From Albugo candida (Eukaryota; Oomycota; Peronosporomycetes; Albuginales; Albuginaceae), in the NCBI GenBank assembly GCA_905220665.1, contig CAJNAR010000010.1, forward strand, positions 310,001 through 374,000: a DNA stretch of 64,000 nucleotides, given 5' to 3'. The translations under genes were made by a program, and so were the position numbers. The notes beneath the pieces were generated by a model, which made no database searches, was not told the origin of the DNA, and saw nothing but the letters and a program-made list of their open reading frames with translations. Of this stretch, positions 58,400-64,000 are shown piece by piece (within the stretch, counting starts at the first letter, position 1; each line of letters starts with the position of its first letter).

Positions 58400-59222
58400 A
58401 GGCTGTTTTGGATCCCATTACGGATACCGCCATATCAATTGGTGGCCATGAGGCTCGGGAGCAGTCAAGTAAACCATCGACTGGGTGCCAAACACTTCAA
58501 AGTGGGCGAGTGATGCGGTAGAACTGGGAATTGCTTTAATGCAGCACTGCTGATGACAGCTATTGCGTCCCATTGTTTCGTCTCCACTGTATTACATTCT
58601 CACAAACTTCTCATTTTCGCGAATTGCAATATACCCATCTCCATGGTGCATGCAGAGCTTTGATCATCGACCAAGAAGCTCTGATCCACAATATTCCCAT
58701 GGATCGTTTTGGAATGTTCAATTTCCGTTGGACCAAGAATCAAGGTACTGTCGAACAGCTCCTGCGATGTGGATACGCAGTCAAGTGTTGGGACCTGCTA
58801 CAGACTACAAGATGATGCTCCTTGTGACTGCGAACACTCTGTTGCTGAGATATCTCAACTGAATGCCAATGTGTCTGTATACTGATGAAATGCAAAGGAA
58901 ACCAGCCTACAATGCCATTTCCGAGCATCCGACAGTAACTTTCCCGATACGATGTCCTGAACGTAATGGTATGCGATTTTCGCCTCACGCAACACGACTA
59001 AGAAGTGCTTTTCTCCGTGGCCAAATTGCGATAGAATGGTTTACTGAGTGCTCCATTGGAAATCCAATATGTCATCCGGAAAGAGCTGCGAGCATTGGAG
59101 TCTGTACTGCGACTCGCCTTGCTCGTCTGGTGACAGGATCCAAAAGCGAGAGGCCACAACAGTCTCCGCTTTCATTTCGAGAGAAGTTACCAGTAGATTC
59201 TGTGCGTAAGAGCTTTATGTAA
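58400..59222 (+). pseudogene. Unidentified plus-strand coding-like fragments
   Basis: Two frames, 58573-58815 (RALIIDQEALIHNIPMDRFG, RWTKNQGTVEQLLRCGYAV) and 58863-59222 (RGQIAIEWFTECSIGNPICH, ERAASIGVCTATRLARLV), have protein-like composition and consecutive order but different frames. Neither has a motif I can assign. They may be the remains of one gene. An alternative frame (58563-58862) overlaps the first and is less convincing. Confidence 0.3.
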
Positions 59223-59932
59223 TTTTCCATCTATTAGAGGAGAATGTGGCCGTTGGGGATGGAGAGCTCAGCTTGGAAGTGTCAGTCGGAAGGTCGCCTC
59301 ATATTGAATGATGCGAAAATTGCATGCAGTTGATTGGGGAGATACATGAAGGCTATACACAGCGCTTCAGAGTCATTCGTATCGCAAGATGCCACGACAT
59401 GGAGGAGATCAGTGTCATTAGGAAATTTACACGTTCTTTGACTGTTCAGATAGCACGGTGTCCTGAGGGAAGGATGTGATTGGGTATAATGCGACCGTGT
59501 ATGCATTCGATGTGATTTGGTGGGGAAAAAGCGGTCAAGAAGCAGTTTAGGGATTTTTTGGTACCCTGCTTTGTCTCGATAAATATAGTAATGTTGATGT
59601 TATGAATGTATGCGCTTGTAATATACAGTAGAGGCGATAGAAGTCGTAATAATCACGAACGCGTTTTATTAGAAAGATTTTGATACAGGGATTAGTTTGA
59701 GGATAAAAGAATAAAGTGAATCGAATGATGAGAGTTTTATTACCTACGTAAAGCTATATATTAGAACAGAAAATGAAGGAAGTTTGAATGTTTTGAACGT
59801 CAGTACCCAAGTATAGCTAGATATTACATTATACAATATACAAAGTGTTGATGTTATGAATGTATATACGTATACTATGTTGAATTGAAAGGGGCTTGGA
59901 TAGAAGATAATAAGGGGCACGACGTCCGAGAA
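59223..59932. other. AT-rich intergenic DNA with a short direct repeat
   Basis: GTTGATGTTATGAATGTAT occurs twice, at about 59592 and about 59847. No gene, TIR or tRNA-like sequence is seen before the MULE target-site duplication at 59933. Confidence 0.4.
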
Positions 59933-62127
59933 AAATGTAAAGGGAATTGCTATTTTCACCCACCAATGTAATTTTTTGACCAATCAGATTATGACGTTAT
60001 TATCACACCAACGTGACTTTCTGACCAATCGGATTACGGCGTTATTTCCACCCAACTTTTTACTACCTCCACCCACCTTTATCAATGTCCTATTTCATCG
60101 ATTGCAACCAATCTTTTGCCACTCGTTGTGATCTCATTGAACATGTTCGCCACGTGTGTCATGAGTCTAGCTATGGGGCGTCGATAAAACGTTCAGATGA
60201 AGACAGGCGAGTTTTGCTTGCTTGTGATCTTGGTGTGGAGTATAGGAGACGCTCTGCTGGAAACGTTGAGGGAAAGACACGAAAAACAGGAACCAGACTG
60301 CAGGGGTGTCCTCGGGAGGCTTTTGAGAAAAAAATAGAGATGGTTGCTGGAAGTTCATAATGCGCAACATCCAACACAATCAAGAACCTTCAGAGAGTAT
60401 GACTGGGCAGCCAGGATGCCGAAGAATGATTGAAGAAGAAAAGGGCCGCGTACACGAACTCGTATCAGCTGGAGTCTCCGCACGTCAGGGTTAACTCTTT
60501 TGCGTCGTGAATTTCCCGAATCTTTGGCTACGACGAAAACCTTCTACAACGCCAAAGCGCAATGTTGTTTGAAGGAATTGGCAGGCAGGCCCCCGATCCA
60601 GGCTTTGATGGATGAACTCACATCGAGCACGTAAGCGTATAGTGTTAAAACCACCAGTGATGGGTGCGTCACACATTTGTTCATGGCCCATCCAACGTCC
60701 ATCCGTTTAACTCGCCGTTATTGTGGGATTCTTCTCTTGGATTGTACGTACATAGCGAACAGATCCAGGATGCATCTGCTGAGCATTGTTGGACGAACGG
60801 GAATGAACTCAACATTTTACTTGGCTTTTGCATTTTTATCAGGGGAGGGGAAGGCATATTTTATCTGGGCACTTGAGCAGTTGCGAAACAAGTTGGTACA
60901 AACTCCAGACGTTCTGGTGACAGATCGCGAAGTGGCACTAGCTGGTGCCATTGAAGAAATATTTCCGGACTGCACACATCTCCTATGCATGCGGCACATC
61001 GAAAGAAAATGTACTTGCGAATTGCAAGAAAGAATTTGGCACGTACGAGGAATGGGAGATTTTTTGGAAAGCTGGGCAAAATGTTTCTAGTTTAAAGACA
61101 ATTGCAAACTATGATGCAGGATGGAGTACATTTAAAATTAAGTATGCTGGAAAATCGGACGTTGTCAGCTATTTGGAAAAAACCTGGATTCCGCATAAAG
61201 CAAAATTTGTACGTGCCTGTACAGACAAGGTGATGCATTTTCAAAATACTTCGACCTCGGCGGTTGAAGGAGCGCATTCAGCTTTGAAGCGGTACCTACA
61301 AACATCTACTGGAAATCTGGATCTTGTTCAGGCAAGAATGAAGAAAGCGATTGAGCACCAAGCCCGGGAGCTTGAAGAAAACATTGCTAGCGAACGCATC
61401 CGAATCCCACATGTATCCCATGGTAGTGTAAGTTATGAGCAGCTGGCTGGACGCGTCTCCGTTTTTGCTTTGAAAAAAATCGAAGAGCGATTTAATAGAC
61501 CGGAAGAGAATTTGAAGAATGCCTGCAGTCATACGTTGCGGAGTACTATGGGATTACCATGTGTGCTTGAAATTCGTGATCTTTGTAACAGCCCCATACC
61601 CTTAACATTGATCCACCAGCATTGGCACCTAGGTGACATTAATTACAATGCAATAACGGAAGGGGCCAAGCAAGTTTCCATCATGCCGAACAACATCGCA
61701 TCCTTTCAGCTCTACTTGAAAGCACTGGAAAGCCGCTATTTAAATTGTTCGCCAGCCCAACAGTCAATCATTCATGCTAAAATTTCGAAATTGGTAAGTG
61801 GGAATTTTTCGATCCTTGCTGAACCTTCTGTCTTGAAGGCGAAAGGACGTCCACTTGGGGCCCAGAATAAGGTTCTCAATTCATCAACAAGCGCGAACCG
61901 TCAGCATTTGAGCATGCAATGAAGCCTAAGCGGCGATGTAAAAAATGTAACAGGGAGGGACATAACTGAATTTGCATATACTAATTTTGCCCAATCATAT
62001 AATAAAAAGGTAGGTGGAATAGTAGAAATTGGTGTGGCAATAACGTCGTAATTTGATTGGTCAAAAATTACATTGGTGGGTGGAAATAGCAAAAAGCTGG
62101 GTGGAAATAGCAATTCCCAAATGGAAA
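59933..62127 (+). mobile_element. Mutator-like element (MULE-1) with TIRs and 9-bp target-site duplication
   Basis: The element proper is 59942-62118 (2177 bp). Its ends are GGGAATTGCTATTTTCACCC (left) and, on the complementary strand, GGGAATTGCTATTTCCACCC (right). The inverted repeats extend about 70 bp (shared CCACCAATGTAATTTTT, GACCAATC, CGTTATT, CACACCAA). The flanks 59933-59941 (AAATGTAAA) and 62119-62127 (AAATGGAAA) form a 9-bp duplication with one mismatch, the size typical of Mutator superfamily insertion. The left arm has a tandem sub-terminal unit (59977-60001 and 60022-60046), and the right arm carries a duplicated GCTATTTCCACCCA block. It encloses one transposase gene on the plus strand. 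Confidence 0.88.
60085..61922 (+). pseudogene. MULE-1 transposase, nearly complete with a few frame breaks
   Basis: Starts MSYFIDCNQSFATRCDLIEH (a C2H2-like N-terminus), then a FAR1-like DNA-binding segment (KRSDEDRRVLLACDLGVEYR, KTGTRLQGCPREAF). After a break in an A-run near 60330, WLLEVHNAQHP and LLRREFPESLATTKTFYN follow. The DDE core shows LLDCTYIAN (first Asp, about 60740), VTDREVALAGAIEEIFPDC (second Asp, about 60923) with LLCMRHIER (the C..H motif), and TSTSAVEGAHSALKRYL (Glu, about 61266) in the final long frame to 61922. In-frame stops lie near 60428 and 60633, and frameshifts near 60330, 60430-60490 and 61010. The last 300 codons are open. It cuts and inserts the element when intact. 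No CCHC knuckle is seen at the end, unlike MULE-2. Confidence 0.85.
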
Positions 62128-64000
62128 GTGCATTGTTTAGGTTTTAGATTGCTAAGTACAGTAATTGTTACATATGAATCTCCAGCAAGCCTTTAGTGTT
62201 TCGATCTACACCATCATCAAAATGTCAGACAGCGGAGTAAATAGGTCTTAGACACTTTGATTCACTAGTAAGAGCAAAAGCTAACCAACTTGTGTAATCT
62301 CGGAACTTCTTGTCAGACCTAGGCATCGCTGTGGTCTTCCCTTCCACATAGAGACAGTGAAGTATCTGTGTGATCCTTCGGATGTGTCGTTATGTGTTGA
62401 AAAACAGATTTATAAAATAAAATAAGACTGCAAAACCTAATTTCTTTATCAACTTTATTTTGATTCTAGCCTAATATGATTACAGCTCTCAAAATATAGG
62501 AACCGATCTTGTCTAGTCACGCAGAATTCTGGATAGATCAGAAACTGCCACCGAGTTATCTTGCGAATGTTTTGTGGCTCATTCCTCGGGGGTATGGGTT
62601 AATCTTCGGCGTTGCGATTTCCTGCTTCGACAAAACCTTGAATCGTAAAAACGGTCCTATCCGTGACGTTTCCCACGAATGCTTTACGTCAGGATCTGAA
62701 CAATACAAGATGGAATAATAGAGAACGACAATTCAATATATGTTGTGACATACCTTGCTCTAAATAACGCTGTTCTTGACATTATAAATAGTTTCGCACT
62801 CGTTCCTAGATGGCTGATGGATGTGATACCGCAGCCTTTGAGATGAGTTCATGCGTCTGCTGTCCGCCATCCTTCGGTACCACATCACTCGCACTGCAAC
62901 TCCACAGTATTTCACTGTAAGAAATTATACAAGGTGAATATGCACAAAAACTAAGTGAAGTATATGTTTACCTCTTTTTTTGTTCTGGCGATATTCCAAT
63001 GCCTCAGTGCTGACTGGGGAAACCTGAGAGCCCCAAATGAGCGCATGTGTCTACTATCTGAGACTCTCATGCACCGGTCAGCTTTTGAAATGGTAAAGGT
63101 ATAGCAACTCTCGGAGATCCGTTATAGAAAGTTACAATTACCAGCTGTTAACGAGCTTCACACTCACATCAGTCAACATTCCATAGTTTGTAATATTATT
63201 GAATTTTTCTATATTTCTACCATATCTTAAACATAGAAAAGCTGAGAGGGTTTTCTTTTATTTCTTATGTTCTTTCTTGATCTAATCATATGCTTGTAGC
63301 TTATAAATGAACCTCACAAACAACATACACTGTCTATGACTGTTTTTCTCTATAGTGACCACGAGTGTAGAAAACGTCCCTTTGCAACAGACTGTTCGGG
63401 TGTCCCCCCATGGGGAAGGTACGTACGGTTTGGAATTTAGCCAATAAGTGACCATAGAACGCAAACTTTATACAAGCGGGCATATGACAGGTCAGTACAA
63501 CTAAACATTGTGACGTGTCTCAAAAGTGCTCAGCTGAAACAGTATTCATATGCCAGTTTCGTGATATAATCATGTAAAAGCGACTGCGTTAGCATCTTAG
63601 AAATGTTTATTCAATTATCACACTGTGTCACTTCATTAAAGTGTAATCTATATAATATAGTACTTCATAAGTGTAACAGGGTTACACGTCGGTTAGTAAC
63701 CGTTATGCAGTGTGCTACAAATTTGGGACGCTTTGGGTTATTGGCTTTGGGAGCTGACGCGTGTCAGCCACCGGACATTAGTACCTAGGTTAGGTACGTT
63801 TAGCGTAAGGTACCTTTAAAAAAATAAAAATAAAGAACAGTTCCCCTTTTGATCAGTTAAAGACACGTGCCTGCTTCAGGCGTCTCAGATCTTGTGCACT
63901 TTGTGCTGTGTTATCGATTCCCTGAATCATTAGGTCTCTTGAACAAGGACCTTGAGCTTTAAAGCTTGTTGACTCATTGAGTCTAGTTCTTTTAAGGAAC
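62128..64000. other. No gene recognised to the window end
   Basis: Only short frames (62509-62718 plus, 63282-63464 minus, 63603-63788 plus) without motifs. No tRNA, rRNA or repeat was recognised. The last 250 bases include GGTACGTTTAGCGTAAGGTACC and an A-rich run, which may belong to an element continuing outside the window. Confidence 0.4.

Noticed and set aside
1..64000. CRISPR array, rRNA operon or bacterial operon structure
   Set aside because: No regularly spaced identical repeats and no rRNA signatures; the gene content is eukaryotic.

Overview
The window comes from a repeat-rich plant-pathogenic oomycete. Support for this is three L1-type LINEs, a Ty3/gypsy chromovirus, Ty1/copia remnants, Mutator-like (MULE) DNA transposons and tRNA-derived SINEs, plus oomycete-type genes such as a myosin followed by ankyrin-like repeats. 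I favour a white blister rust (Albugo). The longest intact gene encodes a secreted, cysteine-rich protein whose N-terminus carries CX2CX5G, the signature of the CCG effector class described from Albugo candida. The genus assignment is an inference from that one motif and the general gene style. The oomycete assignment is firmer.

Layout. 0.2-4.6 kb: a myosin fragment (minus strand) joined in the same reading frame to a decayed copia gag-pol, then a gypsy RNase H scrap. 4.6-7.5 kb: no recognisable gene. 7.6-8.5 kb: a hypothetical ORF with one stop. 8.7-9.5 kb: a wrecked tryptophan synthase beta gene. 9.5-10.6 kb: MULE debris and a SINE. 10.7-17.3 kb: LINE A (minus, heavily decayed). 17.3-17.9 kb: a copia gag scrap. 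18.3-23.0 kb: a gypsy chromovirus (minus), with a 13-bp periodic array of TGACGTCA sites beyond its 3' coding end. 25.4-27.2 kb: the intact CCG-type gene (minus). 27.3-30.4 kb: mostly empty, with small fragments. 30.4-37.6 kb: a SINE abutting LINE B (minus, best preserved), with a tRNA-like sequence at its 5' edge. 38.2-39.9 kb: two deleted MULEs in inverted orientation. 39.9-44.9 kb: an inverted-repeat element truncating LINE C (minus). 45.5-48.0 kb: a Sel1-repeat pseudogene and a broken secreted-protein gene. 48.5-50.5 kb: a myosin/ankyrin pseudogene. 52.3-53.5 kb: an intact secreted-protein gene. 54.0-54.5 kb: a second copy of the inverted-repeat element. 54.5-58.3 kb: a decayed large helical protein gene. 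59.9-62.1 kb: a near-complete MULE with TIRs and a 9-bp target-site duplication. 62.1-64.0 kb: nothing recognised.

How it fits together. Housekeeping-type genes (trpB, two myosins, Sel1, the large helical protein) are all broken. The only two long coding regions with no interruption are predicted secreted proteins. The window therefore reads as a transposon and pseudogene graveyard in which effector-like genes have been kept, the pattern expected of a gene-sparse region in a biotrophic pathogen.

All calls were made by reading the sequence and translations by eye. No database search was run.
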